This document shows, one piece after another, positions 15,223 through 23,950 of a DNA stretch of 33,395 bases. Both the position numbers and the translations under genes were made by a program. Positions within the stretch are counted from its first letter, which is position 1. Each line of letters opens with the position of its first letter. Source of the stretch: a virus. Location of the stretch: the IMG/VR virus record IMGVR_UViG_3300048033_000170, positions 1-33,395 of that record; one strand, given 5' to 3'. The notes below the pieces were generated by a model. It saw nothing but the letters and a program-made list of their open reading frames with translations. It did no database searches and was not told where the DNA came from.

Positions 15223-15564
15223 ATGGCAAATACATATACATGGGATTGTAAAACAGTTGACACATATCCAAATCACGACAGTCATTCAGACGTTGTTTAC
15301 AACGTACATTGGCGATTAAACGCAGTAAGCGATCAACAAGACGCTGAAGGTAATAACTATTCAGCTTCTGTTTATGGTACTTACGCCGTTAATGCAGATG
15401 ATATATCTAACTTTATACCTTTTGCAGATCTTACCAATGACACAGTTACTGGTTGGGTTACAGCAGGCATGGGTGACGATGAAGTAGCTAGTCTAAAGTC
15501 TAGCTTAGATGATCAAATCGCATTACTGATTACACCAACATCTGTTACTAAAACTATAGGTTAA
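15223..15564 (+). CDS. Conserved small beta-rich protein
   Basis: The 113-residue protein begins MANTYTWDCKTVDTYP and contains VVYNVHWRLNAV, then SASVYGTYAV and VTGWVTAGMGDD. This pattern of tandem beta strands with a C-terminal helix is familiar from marine phage tail regions but unassigned; a tail-fibre accessory or attachment protein is likely. A perfect AAGGAG (15210-15215) precedes the ATG, so it is well translated. Confidence 0.8.
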   Translation: MANTYTWDCKTVDTYPNHDSHSDVVYNVHWRLNAVSDQQDAEGNNYSASVYGTYAVNADDISNFIPFADLTNDTVTGWVTAGMGDDEVASLKSSLDDQIALLITPTSVTKTIG

Positions 15565-15566
15565 AC

Positions 15567-17075
15567 ATGGCACTATTGCCTGTAACTCCGCCAGCTGGCA
15601 TAGTCAAAAACGGTACTGACTATGCTAACAAAGGTCGTTGGGTTGACGGCAATCTTGTGCGCTTTGAAAACGGCTATCTTAAGCCGATTGGCGGTTGGTC
15701 TAAACTAAAAACCACAGCACTTGATGGTGAGCCTATAGGTATGTATGCCTATAAGGACAATCTAGGTGCATCTGTTTTAGCTGTTGGTACAAGACAAAAG
15801 GTTTATGTTTTATACGACAACACATGGACTGATATAACACCATCTGGCTTTGTAAACGATGCCTCTAATGACCCTCTTGGTTATGGTGCATACCACTATA
15901 ACGTAGAAGATTATGGCGATGCTAGAAGTCAATCTGGACTACCTCTTGATACAGGTCATTTCTCCTTTGATAACTGGGGTGAGGATTTAGTCTTTTGTTT
16001 TTCTGGTGATGGCAAGATATACAAGTGGAGGCCAGTTTCAGGAGGAACAGCTGATACCATTGGTACAGTCGTAACTAACGCTCCTACAGGCTGTCAGGCT
16101 GTTCTAGTAACTAATGAAAGGCACTTAGTTGCTATTGGTTCAGGTGGTGACCCTAGAAGGGTAGCTTGGAGTGATAGAGAAGATAGAAACACTTGGACAT
16201 CTAAAGCTACTAATACAGCAGGTGATGTTCAAATACCAACAGGTGGTCGTGCATTACTAGCAGTCAAATACCAAAACGATGTTATGGTTTTTAGTGATAC
16301 TGGTATAGATAGAATGAGCTATGTAGGCTCACCTTTTGTTTATGGTATCACCGCAGCAGGTGCAAACTGTAAAGCAGTTAGTAGAAGATCAGTCGTACAA
16401 ACAGGAAACTTTCTTGCGTGGATGGGTGAAAACTCATTCTTTGTTTATGATGGTGTTGTTAGAGAAATACCATGCGATGTGCATGATTATGTATACGACC
16501 AACTAAATGTACCAGGAAGGAAAGCATGTTGGGGTGGACATAACTCTAACTTTAACGAAATATGGTGGGGTTTCCCAAGCGGTGATGGTATATATCTACC
16601 AAACAAATATGTAATATGGAATTACTTAGAAAACACTTGGTCTATAGGCTCAATGGATAGAGGCTGTTGGATTGACCAAGGTGCGTTTGATTTTCCTATT
16701 GCTGGTGATTCAAATGGTTTTATATACGAACACGAATCAACCACATTATCTAATTCGCCAAACTTAAATAGTGATGTGCCTTTTTGCACAAGTGGTCCAA
16801 TAGAACTAGGTAATGGCGATAACTATGTGCAATGTAATCAGATTATTCCAGATGAAGAAGCAAACACATTACCAGGTGTAACAATAAGTTTTAAAGGTAA
16901 GTTTACCCCATTAGGTAGCGAGACAGACTTTGGTAGTTTTACCTTTGAAAGCGATGGATATACCGATGCTAGGTTTACAGCAAGACAAGTACAGATGACT
17001 GTAACAGGTAGCACAACACAAGACTTTCAAGTTGGTAATATAAGACTGAACTTAAAACAAAGAGGTAGAAGATAA
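15567..17075 (+). CDS. Beta-propeller-like head/tail stabilisation protein
   Basis: This 502-residue, all-beta, Gly/Asp-rich protein has regular blade-like units such as RWVDGNLVRFENGYLKPIGG, LVAIGSGGDPRRVAWSDRED, WMGENSFFVYDGVVREIPC and NEIWWGFPSGDG. It resembles the phage stabilisation proteins (P22 gp10-like) that plug the portal-adaptor junction in short-tailed phages. Its place after the fibre and before the gp13-like and ejection genes is consistent. The family name is by resemblance only. Its stop overlaps the next start (ATAATGG). Confidence 0.75.
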   Translation: MALLPVTPPAGIVKNGTDYANKGRWVDGNLVRFENGYLKPIGGWSKLKTTALDGEPIGMYAYKDNLGASVLAVGTRQKVYVLYDNTWTDITPSGFVNDASNDPLGYGAYHYNVEDYGDARSQSGLPLDTGHFSFDNWGEDLVFCFSGDGKIYKWRPVSGGTADTIGTVVTNAPTGCQAVLVTNERHLVAIGSGGDPRRVAWSDREDRNTWTSKATNTAGDVQIPTGGRALLAVKYQNDVMVFSDTGIDRMSYVGSPFVYGITAAGANCKAVSRRSVVQTGNFLAWMGENSFFVYDGVVREIPCDVHDYVYDQLNVPGRKACWGGHNSNFNEIWWGFPSGDGIYLPNKYVIWNYLENTWSIGSMDRGCWIDQGAFDFPIAGDSNGFIYEHESTTLSNSPNLNSDVPFCTSGPIELGNGDNYVQCNQIIPDEEANTLPGVTISFKGKFTPLGSETDFGSFTFESDGYTDARFTARQVQMTVTGSTTQDFQVGNIRLNLKQRGRR

Positions 17076-17440
17076 TGGATCTATCCTCACAAAGACAATA
17101 TATACAGCGTGCAATTAATGTTAAATATGCTTTTGCAGCTACAACACAACAAACCATCTATACTGCACCAACTGGTGATGATTTTACTTTTGCTATTATA
17201 AAAGGTTTTTTAGCTTGCGATCATGGTAATCAGCAAACCAATTTAGATGTATCTATAACTGATACAGGCTCTAATGAGTTTTTTATTTATAAACAACATA
17301 ATATAGCAGCACACGCTACTGAAGAGTTGCAAACCAATGCAGGAATCGTATTACAACAAGGCGAAATATTAAAAGCACAAGTAAACCATGCAAACATACA
17401 TTTAGTTTTAAGCATTATAGAATATGGTAAAGGCGACTAA
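17075..17440 (+). CDS. Small beta-rich tail protein
   Basis: The 121-residue protein has an N-terminal helix, an IYTAPTGDDFTFAIIKGFLA strand pair, and a beta-sandwich-like remainder rich in Asn/Gln/His. It has no cysteine-based fold beyond one Cys. It starts on the last base of the previous stop and overlaps the next gene by 17 bases. It probably is a tail or adhesin-like component; no family is recognised. Confidence 0.75.
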   Translation: MDLSSQRQYIQRAINVKYAFAATTQQTIYTAPTGDDFTFAIIKGFLACDHGNQQTNLDVSITDTGSNEFFIYKQHNIAAHATEELQTNAGIVLQQGEILKAQVNHANIHLVLSIIEYGKGD

Positions 17441-17834
17441 TACAGTAGTTGAATTACACCCAGAGGTTGTACAAGAACCTTGGGAAGTTGAATGGGAAAG
17501 GTGTAAGCCATGGCTTGAAAAAGCTATGAAATACCAAGATACCTATACAATCGATGATATAGAAGATAAAATAAGAAATGGTATAGCTCTTTTATGGCCA
17601 GGTAAAAAATCAGCTATGGTTACAGAGATAATACCTTTTCCGCAAATGCTATCAATGAATATATTGGTGTTTGCAGGAAACTTTAAAGAATTTGAAGAAA
17701 TGTTTAAACATATAGAAACATTTGCAAGAGAATCTGGCGTCAAACGATTATATGGTGGCGGCAGAAAAGGTTGGATTAGAAAAGCAAAACACTTAGGCAT
17801 AAAACAAGAAGTGTTATTAAGCAAGGATTTATAG
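17424..17834 (+). CDS. T7 gp13-like protein with acetyltransferase-like fold
   Basis: The 136-residue protein has LLWPGKKSAMVTEIIPFPQM in the middle, followed by LVFAGNFKEFEEMFKHIETF and KRLYGGGRKGWIRKAKHLG. This order (Trp-Pro-Gly-Lys-Lys-Ser-Ala strand, then a helix ending in a Gly-Arg-Lys-Gly-Trp) is the pattern of T7 gp13 and its marine relatives, which have a GNAT-like fold and help assemble the internal core. Three large ejection-type genes follow, as expected. Confidence 0.75.
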   Translation: MVKATNTVVELHPEVVQEPWEVEWERCKPWLEKAMKYQDTYTIDDIEDKIRNGIALLWPGKKSAMVTEIIPFPQMLSMNILVFAGNFKEFEEMFKHIETFARESGVKRLYGGGRKGWIRKAKHLGIKQEVLLSKDL

Positions 17835-17842
17835 GAGATAAT

Positions 17843-19144
17843 ATGCCACAAGCATTACCAGTCATAACAGGAATAGGACAAACAGCAGCTGCTGTAGGCG
17901 CAGTTAAAAGTTTAACTGGTGGCGGAGGTTCAGCTGCTGGACAAACAACAACCACACAACAAGTAGACCCACAAACACAAGCAATGCAACAAGACTTATA
18001 TCGTAGGTCGCAACAAATTGCTCAACAACCTTTTATACCTTACACAGGACCAATGGTTGCTGGTTTCTCACCAGATCAATTAAGACAGTTTCAAGCTACT
18101 AGAGGTATGTTTGAATCTGGTATGGGTTATGACCCAACCAAAGCCTTACAAGGCATGGCACAAGATCAGTTTAGACCTACCATACAACCTGTTACTGGTT
18201 TTGAAGCACCAACCATAGAAGCAACACAAGCTCCAGGCGCAGCTCAAATAGGTCCAGTATCTGCTCCACAGTTCAGGGGTTTACTAAGCCAGGACATAGG
18301 AGCCTATCAATCTCCGTATCAACAACAAGTCATAGATTTAGCAATGGGCGACATACAGCGACAAGCTGACATAGCGCGTGGCGGTGCGCAGGATAGAGCA
18401 ATCAGAGCAGGTGCTTTCGGTGGCTCAAGATCTGCAATAATAGAATCTGAATCACAAAGACCTTACGCAGAGCAAATGGCTAGAACTTCTGCTGATTTGA
18501 GACAAAGAGGTTATGAGCAGGCGCAAGCGGCAGCGCAGTCTGACTTAGCAAGACAACAACAGTTAGGTATGTTTGGTTCAGAGCAACAGCAACAGCGTGC
18601 ATTACAACAAGCACAACTTGGTCAACAAGCAGGTATCTTTGGCGCAGAACTAGGACAGCAAAGACGTATGCAACAGGCACAGCTACAACAACAAAGACAA
18701 CTAGGTGGCTTAGACATTGCTGGCAGAGCTGCATTAACACAGCCACAATTAGAGATGCAGGCAAGACAACAAAGAGCAGGCTTGCTAGGTGGTTTACAGA
18801 CAAATCAATTGCAAAGTCTTGGTTTGCTAGGTGGTATAGGACAACAACAACAAGCACTACAGCAACAAGCTATCGGAGCGCAAAGAGGCGAGTTCCAAAG
18901 AGCATTAGACTACCCAAGACAACAACTTGGTTTATTAGCAACTGGTGTAAGTGGTATGCAGCCAACACAAACAACAACAACTGGATATAGCCCTAGTGGA
19001 TTAGAAAAGTTTTATGCCGCACAAGATCTTTACCAAACAACAAAACCAATATTTAGTAATTGGTTCTCACCAGCACAAATACCAGCACAAACAGCAGATT
19101 TAACAATGGGTAAACTTGCTGGAATGGGAGGCTTGTTAGGTTAA
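17843..19144 (+). CDS. Internal virion/ejection protein A, Gln-rich
   Basis: The 433-residue protein has a hydrophobic N-terminus (ALPVITGIGQTAAAVGAVKSL), a conserved-looking PFIPYTGPMVAGFSPDQL segment near residue 60, and from about residue 165 a long Gln/Ala/Arg-rich helical stretch with runs of Gln. Composition and place resemble T7 gp14/P22 gp7-type ejection proteins that leave the virion with the DNA and line the channel across the envelope. AGGAG precedes the start. A 125-residue antisense frame at 18480-18857 is a shadow. Confidence 0.75.
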   Translation: MPQALPVITGIGQTAAAVGAVKSLTGGGGSAAGQTTTTQQVDPQTQAMQQDLYRRSQQIAQQPFIPYTGPMVAGFSPDQLRQFQATRGMFESGMGYDPTKALQGMAQDQFRPTIQPVTGFEAPTIEATQAPGAAQIGPVSAPQFRGLLSQDIGAYQSPYQQQVIDLAMGDIQRQADIARGGAQDRAIRAGAFGGSRSAIIESESQRPYAEQMARTSADLRQRGYEQAQAAAQSDLARQQQLGMFGSEQQQQRALQQAQLGQQAGIFGAELGQQRRMQQAQLQQQRQLGGLDIAGRAALTQPQLEMQARQQRAGLLGGLQTNQLQSLGLLGGIGQQQQALQQQAIGAQRGEFQRALDYPRQQLGLLATGVSGMQPTQTTTTGYSPSGLEKFYAAQDLYQTTKPIFSNWFSPAQIPAQTADLTMGKLAGMGGLLG

Positions 19145-19145
19145 T

Positions 19146-20510
19146 ATGGCAATAGGAGATTTTTTCAAAGGTATAGGTCAAGGTTATCAAAGAGGACTAA
19201 CAAAAATGGGTGGTTATGATCCTATGCAACAAGTATCACCAGAGGAAGCTGAAAGACGTAGACAAGAAGGTATGCAGGCTTTACAAAGAAGTTTAGGTAG
19301 AGCAACCGCTATATTATCTGGTGATCCTAAAAGAATAGCTTTAGCTGAAGAACAAACACAAAGGGCAGAACAAAATAAATTATTACAACAACTTGGACAA
19401 GACCCAAGATATGCTGAACAAATTAAATTATTAAGAGCTGGTTTAGATCCTAGACTTGCTGCTGGTACTACTAAAACTGGTTCAGTAGAAAGGTTTAGTA
19501 TATTTAGTAACAAGGCTGGTAGGGTAATTGGTACTGTTTTAAAAACAGATGCAGAAGGCATTGCTGCTGTTCAGGCAGATCCTGATAAACAAATAGTTCC
19601 ATTATCAGCTCCATCAGGAGAAAAAGCTGGCTCAATAGAAATATTACAAATGGTTGATGCTAATGATAATTTTATTAGAAATATTACAGAAAGAGATTTT
19701 GTAAAAGAGCAACAAGCTGGAACATTACCAAAAGATGCGAAGCTTACTAGATTGCCTACAGACACCAAAACAGCACAAACAAAAACACTTACAAAAAGTT
19801 CTGATATTTTTATAAGTCCAGAAATTAAACCTTATGAAAAACAATATGATGCAACCATACAGCTTGTAAACGCAATCCAGTCAACAGCAGATAAAATGTA
19901 CGAAGAGCCAACAGCAGCTCTTGCAGCTGGTGGGTTGTTTCAGTTTGTTGATGCTTTAGAACAAAATGTAAGTGCTGTAATTGGAGAATATGCAAAACAA
20001 AATCCAGATGTTAATGCTGATTATAACCAACAACAACAATCTGGAACTTTTATAGCACACGATACCAAAAGAGACTTTGCAGAAAGAATTAAAGAAATAT
20101 CTGGTGGAAATGCTGTGTTAGAATCAAAAATTAGAGATTTGGCATATTTGTTTGCTGCATCCAGAGGTCAAGAGGGAAGAGGATTGTCTGATAAAGATTA
20201 TGAAAATGCGTTAAATATTGTTAGTGGGGGAGTTGGTGCAAAAGGAAGAATACAAGTATTAGAAGAGGTTGCTAATAGAATTTCAGGAGATGTAACACTA
20301 GCATTGGAAAATCAAAAAGCTAGATTAAATTACAGATCAAACTTGATGCCTGAAAGACAAGAAGATTTTAATAAATATGTAACAGAGATAGAAAGCATAT
20401 TTGCAACTCCAATACCTACTTTTGTAAATCCATATATGCAACAACAAATACCAGCAACACAAACGACAGGTGGGCCAAAAATAATAAAAAGAACACTACC
20501 AACACCATAG
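19146..20510 (+). CDS. Internal virion/ejection protein B
   Basis: The 454-residue protein begins MAIGDFFKGIGQGYQRGL and then a charged helical region. The middle is less repetitive (VSAVIGEYAKQNPDV, DTKRDFAERIKEI, RDLAYLFAASRGQEGRGLSD) and the C-terminus is Gln/Thr-rich. This short amphipathic N-terminus followed by mixed helical domains matches ejection proteins next to gp13/gp14-like genes. No enzymatic motif is visible. It starts one base after the preceding stop. Confidence 0.72.
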   Translation: MAIGDFFKGIGQGYQRGLTKMGGYDPMQQVSPEEAERRRQEGMQALQRSLGRATAILSGDPKRIALAEEQTQRAEQNKLLQQLGQDPRYAEQIKLLRAGLDPRLAAGTTKTGSVERFSIFSNKAGRVIGTVLKTDAEGIAAVQADPDKQIVPLSAPSGEKAGSIEILQMVDANDNFIRNITERDFVKEQQAGTLPKDAKLTRLPTDTKTAQTKTLTKSSDIFISPEIKPYEKQYDATIQLVNAIQSTADKMYEEPTAALAAGGLFQFVDALEQNVSAVIGEYAKQNPDVNADYNQQQQSGTFIAHDTKRDFAERIKEISGGNAVLESKIRDLAYLFAASRGQEGRGLSDKDYENALNIVSGGVGAKGRIQVLEEVANRISGDVTLALENQKARLNYRSNLMPERQEDFNKYVTEIESIFATPIPTFVNPYMQQQIPATQTTGGPKIIKRTLPTP

Positions 20511-20519
20511 GAAAATTTA

Positions 20520-22745
20520 ATGGCAGAAGCAGCAATATATGAATATGATATGCCAGATGGCAGTATTCTTAGATTAGAGGGTCAAGTTGGTCAAGAGGCA
20601 TTAGCTGATGCAGAGGCACAAAAATATAAAGAAGAAAATTTTCCAACACCTTTAACTAGAAAAGAACGAGCAGTTGATATTGGAAGATCAATAGCAACTG
20701 GTGCTTATAAGGGTATAGCTGGTACAGCAGGTTTGCCTGGTATGCTTGAAAGAGGTATAGAATCTGTTGTTACACCAACACCAAAACCAGAAGATATTGG
20801 CAAAAAACAACCTATTACAAAATATTTTGAAGCACTAAGAAATCTTAGGAGCATGGCCTCACCATTACCGTCTTTAACAACACAGCCAATAGCAGAAAAA
20901 TTATTTGGTGGTTATATGCCAACTTATGAACAAATAACAGGTGTTGTTGAACAAATACCAGGTGCAAAAGCAGTAACAGAATACGAGCCAAAAACTCCAG
21001 CAGGAGAGTATGCAGAAACATTATCTGAGTTTATAACACCAGGAGCTGCTATAGCTAGAACAGGAAAGGGTCTTGCACAAGCCGCCGCAATAGGTACAAC
21101 ATCTGGAACAACACAATTTGGCTTAGAACAAGCAGGCGCACCGCTTGCTGCTCAAATACCACTAACACTAGCAACTGGTGGTATAACTGGATATTTAACA
21201 AGTCCTAGTAGGGCCGCACAAATAGCAAACCAAGCGTTAAAAGGAGTTGATGATGCTGAGCTTAGTGCTGCAATATTATTAGAAGAACAAATTAAAAATA
21301 AGTTTGGTAATTCTGTAAAAATAACAGCTCCAGAATTAATAGATAACAAAGTAATACAAAGACTAGCTGCTGACATTTATGGAACTGAAAAAGGCGGTCA
21401 AATTATGTTTAATTATTTAAAAGATAGGCCAAAAGAATTAAAAAATATTGCTAATAGATTGATGGATGAATTAGCAGAAAAACCAGAATATTTAGATGAT
21501 GCTTTACAAAATATTGGTACCACTTCAAAGAAAGCATTAAAAACAGCAAAAGACGAAAGAACAATAACCTCACAAAAGGCTGGTTATACTGTTTCAAATA
21601 AAGAGTTTGTTAATGAAAGTCAAGTAACAAAGCTTTTAGATAATATTGATGAAAGAATAGCACAAGGCGGTGATAGCGGTCCTGTTTATAATGAGCTTAT
21701 AAAATTAAAAAGAAGATTAACAAAAGCTCCTGATACAAAGGTTGATGAAGATATATTGATTGTTGATGAGTTTGGTATGCCTGCAACAGAGGTTGTTAAA
21801 AAAAGAAAAAGAATACCGCAAACAAATGTTAATAATTTAGATTTGGTATTAAGAGAGTTTAGAAAAAAAGTAGACGATTTTTATTTAGAGTCAGCCCTTA
21901 AAGAAAGAACAAGTATAGATTCTGGTACTTTACAGGTTTTATCTAACGAAGCTAAAAATGGTGTTGTAGATATGCTTGATGATATCCTTAAAACCAATAC
22001 AAATTATAAAGCTGCAAAAAATACCTATGCAAAATTAAGTGAAGAGCTTGTTGTTCCTGTAAAAAATAATTTAAAAGGATTATTAAAAGGCGATGTTGAT
22101 ATAAATAAAGTAAAAGGTTTTATATTCAATCCAGACAAAAGAAGTGCTGCTGAAATTAAAAAAACTTATGAAATATTAAATAAAACAGATCCTGATGCTT
22201 TTCCAACACTAGCAAGAATTTATATAGAAAGTCAGGCAAATAAAGCTTTTGTTTTAAAAGAGGCTGGTGAAAGTGCAAAAACAGGTTTTAATTTATACAA
22301 AAGATTGATAGGAGATGATGCGTCTAAAGCAAATTTTAATTCTGTTTTAAGAGGTGTAGCAGAAGCAAGAGGTATAAACTCAAATGAATTAATTTTAGGA
22401 TGGAATAATTTTAATGAAGTTTTAAAAAGAACTGGAAGAATTGTAAATATAGATAGTCCAGGAACACCAATTGATCCAACATTTTTACCAAGAGACCTTG
22501 CACAAATAGGTTCTTTTATGTGGCGTGTTAAGTTCGCTGGTAAATTAGATGAAAAGTTACAACAAAGAGCAATTAAACAATTAGCAAATGTTTTTACAAA
22601 AGATAATTCTGTAGAAGAATTAGTAAGACTTGGTAAAACAGGTGTTGATACTAATGAGGCAGTAAGAAGAACTGCTTATTTAGTTTCTATAAGTGAGCCT
22701 GGAAAACAATTCCAAGAAGAAAATAATATAACCCCACCACAATAA
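20520..22745 (+). CDS. Large internal virion/ejection protein C
   Basis: The 741-residue protein begins with a small beta domain (YDMPDGSILRLEGQVGQEAL). A hydrophobic Ala/Gly-rich region at about residues 160-240 follows (QAAAIGTTSGTTQFGLEQAG and QIPLTLATGGITGYLTSPS), then a long charged helical region with many Asn/Lys. The glycine-rich hydrophobic block could insert into membranes. Placement after two other ejection-like genes and AGGAAAATTTA before the ATG are consistent with a virion protein. There is no lytic transglycosylase motif, unlike T7 gp16. Confidence 0.7.
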   Translation: MAEAAIYEYDMPDGSILRLEGQVGQEALADAEAQKYKEENFPTPLTRKERAVDIGRSIATGAYKGIAGTAGLPGMLERGIESVVTPTPKPEDIGKKQPITKYFEALRNLRSMASPLPSLTTQPIAEKLFGGYMPTYEQITGVVEQIPGAKAVTEYEPKTPAGEYAETLSEFITPGAAIARTGKGLAQAAAIGTTSGTTQFGLEQAGAPLAAQIPLTLATGGITGYLTSPSRAAQIANQALKGVDDAELSAAILLEEQIKNKFGNSVKITAPELIDNKVIQRLAADIYGTEKGGQIMFNYLKDRPKELKNIANRLMDELAEKPEYLDDALQNIGTTSKKALKTAKDERTITSQKAGYTVSNKEFVNESQVTKLLDNIDERIAQGGDSGPVYNELIKLKRRLTKAPDTKVDEDILIVDEFGMPATEVVKKRKRIPQTNVNNLDLVLREFRKKVDDFYLESALKERTSIDSGTLQVLSNEAKNGVVDMLDDILKTNTNYKAAKNTYAKLSEELVVPVKNNLKGLLKGDVDINKVKGFIFNPDKRSAAEIKKTYEILNKTDPDAFPTLARIYIESQANKAFVLKEAGESAKTGFNLYKRLIGDDASKANFNSVLRGVAEARGINSNELILGWNNFNEVLKRTGRIVNIDSPGTPIDPTFLPRDLAQIGSFMWRVKFAGKLDEKLQQRAIKQLANVFTKDNSVEELVRLGKTGVDTNEAVRRTAYLVSISEPGKQFQEENNITPPQ

Positions 22746-22749
22746 CCTC

Positions 22750-23163
22750 ATGTCACGCCAATCAGAAAGAGTTGGCCGATCTGGAGAATACTTAGTAGCC
22801 TCGCTACTTTCTTTACACGCAGATACTGTAATGATAGTTCCGCACAGCGCGGAGGCAGACATTATCTTTGATGTTGACCATACGCTATACAAGTGCCAGG
22901 TTAAAACACAATCTAAAATACAAACACATAGAGTGTCATGGCAGTTTGATTTTAGGCGTGGTGCTTTTGCTAAAAGTAGGCAATACGATAAAGATGCAAT
23001 AGATGTTTATGCTTTGGTTGCTTTAGGTCCACAGAAAGTTGTCTTTACTTTTGCAGACGGAAAAAAACAGATAACCATTAAAGACAAAGAGATGCAAGCG
23101 ATGGACTCGCTTAAAAATGTAGAAAACCTATTTAAAGAGCTTCGATGTCAACAGACACTTTAG
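22750..23163 (+). CDS. PD-(D/E)XK endonuclease-like protein
   Basis: The 137-residue product shows a GRSGEYLVASLL helix, then SAEADIIFDV (Asp near residue 36), then YKCQVKTQSK with Gln-x-Lys near residue 53. This matches the group-I-intron-endonuclease-like PD-(D/E)XK family rather than resolvases. The remainder is basic with a Trp. It is the last gene of the late operon. Its 3' end overlaps by 32 bases the convergent gene on the other strand. It may act in DNA trimming, competition or host DNA breakdown. Confidence 0.75.
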   Translation: MSRQSERVGRSGEYLVASLLSLHADTVMIVPHSAEADIIFDVDHTLYKCQVKTQSKIQTHRVSWQFDFRRGAFAKSRQYDKDAIDVYALVALGPQKVVFTFADGKKQITIKDKEMQAMDSLKNVENLFKELRCQQTL

Positions 23164-23347
23164 GTTCTTCGTAATGCTTTACAGAGTTCATACCTAAAGA
23201 TATTAGATACTCAACCACTCTATGTGGTTCTTTCTGTTCGCTCTCACAAAAATCCTTAAACTTTTTAGCAAGATGTTTATTTACATATATAGGCTTTCTT
23301 CCGTTCCTTTCGTTTAAGATACGATCATCAAACTCATATAAATTCAT
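23132..23347 (-). CDS. Ribbon-helix-helix-like small DNA-binding protein
   Basis: The 71-residue protein contains KPIYVNKHLAKKFKDFCESE followed by QKEPHRVVEYLISLGM. A beta strand, a helix, a turn and a second helix of this size are the layout of ribbon-helix-helix repressors. A perfect AAGGAGG precedes the start on this strand. It is the second gene of a two-gene leftward operon that faces the early promoter, so it is a candidate regulator of the switch. The fold call is by pattern only. Confidence 0.65.
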   Translation of the reverse strand: MNLYEFDDRILNERNGRKPIYVNKHLAKKFKDFCESEQKEPHRVVEYLISLGMNSVKHYEEPKVSVDIEAL

Positions 23348-23368
23348 AGCTACCTCCTTGGTAAGTCC

Positions 23369-23662
23369 TTACAACTCCTCGTAATATTTAACTAACTCGT
23401 TTAAATACCATTGACATTTTTTTAAGTCCTGTATGTTCTCTTCTTTATCCTTATGTCTATATAAATATTTCCAGATATTAGATTCTAAATAAGCAGCATA
23501 TCCTTTTGAACCAACTCTATCTCTTATTAGGTCTATACATTCCACTATTCCTTGGTAATGCTCTGGCCTGTTTACCATATCTGGTTTTATATCAGCAACT
23601 TTATTTTTGCTATCTTTACCAGCTTGATCCCATTCTTCTTTTCTTATATCGTCTATCGACAT
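23369..23662 (-). CDS. DUF3310 protein
   Basis: The 97-residue protein has the DUF3310 pattern: NRPEHYQGIVECIDLIRDRV, then YAAYLESNIWKYLYRHKDKE and NIQDLKKCQWYLNELVKYY. Related proteins include T7 gp1.7, a nucleotide kinase, and phage early proteins without assigned function. A perfect AAGGAG spaced seven bases from the ATG supports the start. It is transcribed leftward from the divergent region at 23663-23749, together with the ribbon-helix-helix-like gene. Confidence 0.85.
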   Translation of the reverse strand: MSIDDIRKEEWDQAGKDSKNKVADIKPDMVNRPEHYQGIVECIDLIRDRVGSKGYAAYLESNIWKYLYRHKDKEENIQDLKKCQWYLNELVKYYEEL

Positions 23663-23690
23663 ATTTTCACTCCTTTTTTGTAATTAACTG

Positions 23691-23719
23691 TTGTATTCAA
23701 GTACATTTACATATATATT
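23691..23719 (+). promoter_or_regulatory. Rightward early promoter
   Basis: TTGTAT (23691-23696), 17 bases, then TATATT (23714-23719). Transcription would start near 23726, ahead of AAAGGGAG and the ATG at 23750. It lies in the only divergent gap between the early operons and overlaps the leftward promoter. Confidence 0.6.
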
Positions 23720-23725
23720 ATAACA
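23717..23725 (-). promoter_or_regulatory. Leftward promoter with extended -10
   Basis: Read on the minus strand, 23725-23717 is TGTTATAAT, a perfect extended -10 (TGnTATAAT). A good -35 is not visible, which is common when the extended -10 is strong. It would drive the DUF3310 and ribbon-helix-helix genes. It overlaps the rightward -10, so the two promoters should compete. Confidence 0.6.
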
Positions 23726-23749
23726 AATCAAAACAAAAAGGGAGATTAA

Positions 23750-23950
23750 ATGGAAAAAGATAAAATCTTTTTAGATACTAAGCAACTCGCTCAAAGATGG
23801 AGAAGATCTCCAAGAACCATAGAGGGCTGGCGCGCAAAGAAAACAGGGCCAGACTATTTAAACCTAAATGGTAAAATTGTATATGATATTGACGAAATCA
23901 TAAAAGCAGAAGCAGAAGCAAGGGTATCACATGAAACACGCCAAACTTAG
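23750..23950 (+). CDS. Small helix-turn-helix protein (excisionase/MerR-like)
   Basis: The 66-residue protein has LDTKQLAQRWRRSPRTIEGW, then RAKKTGPDYLNLNGKIVYD and a C-terminal helix. This is the typical HTH_17 layout found in excisionases and phage regulators. It is the first gene of the rightward early operon with AAAGGGAG as ribosome binding site, so it is a likely early regulator. No integrase is present, so an excisionase role is unlikely. It overlaps the next gene by 20 bases. Confidence 0.8.
   Translation: MEKDKIFLDTKQLAQRWRRSPRTIEGWRAKKTGPDYLNLNGKIVYDIDEIIKAEAEARVSHETRQT

Noticed and set aside
18480-18857. 125-residue minus-strand frame rich in Val/Leu
   Set aside because: It is the reverse of CAA/CAG-rich sense codons in the ejection protein and does not show a membrane-protein topology.
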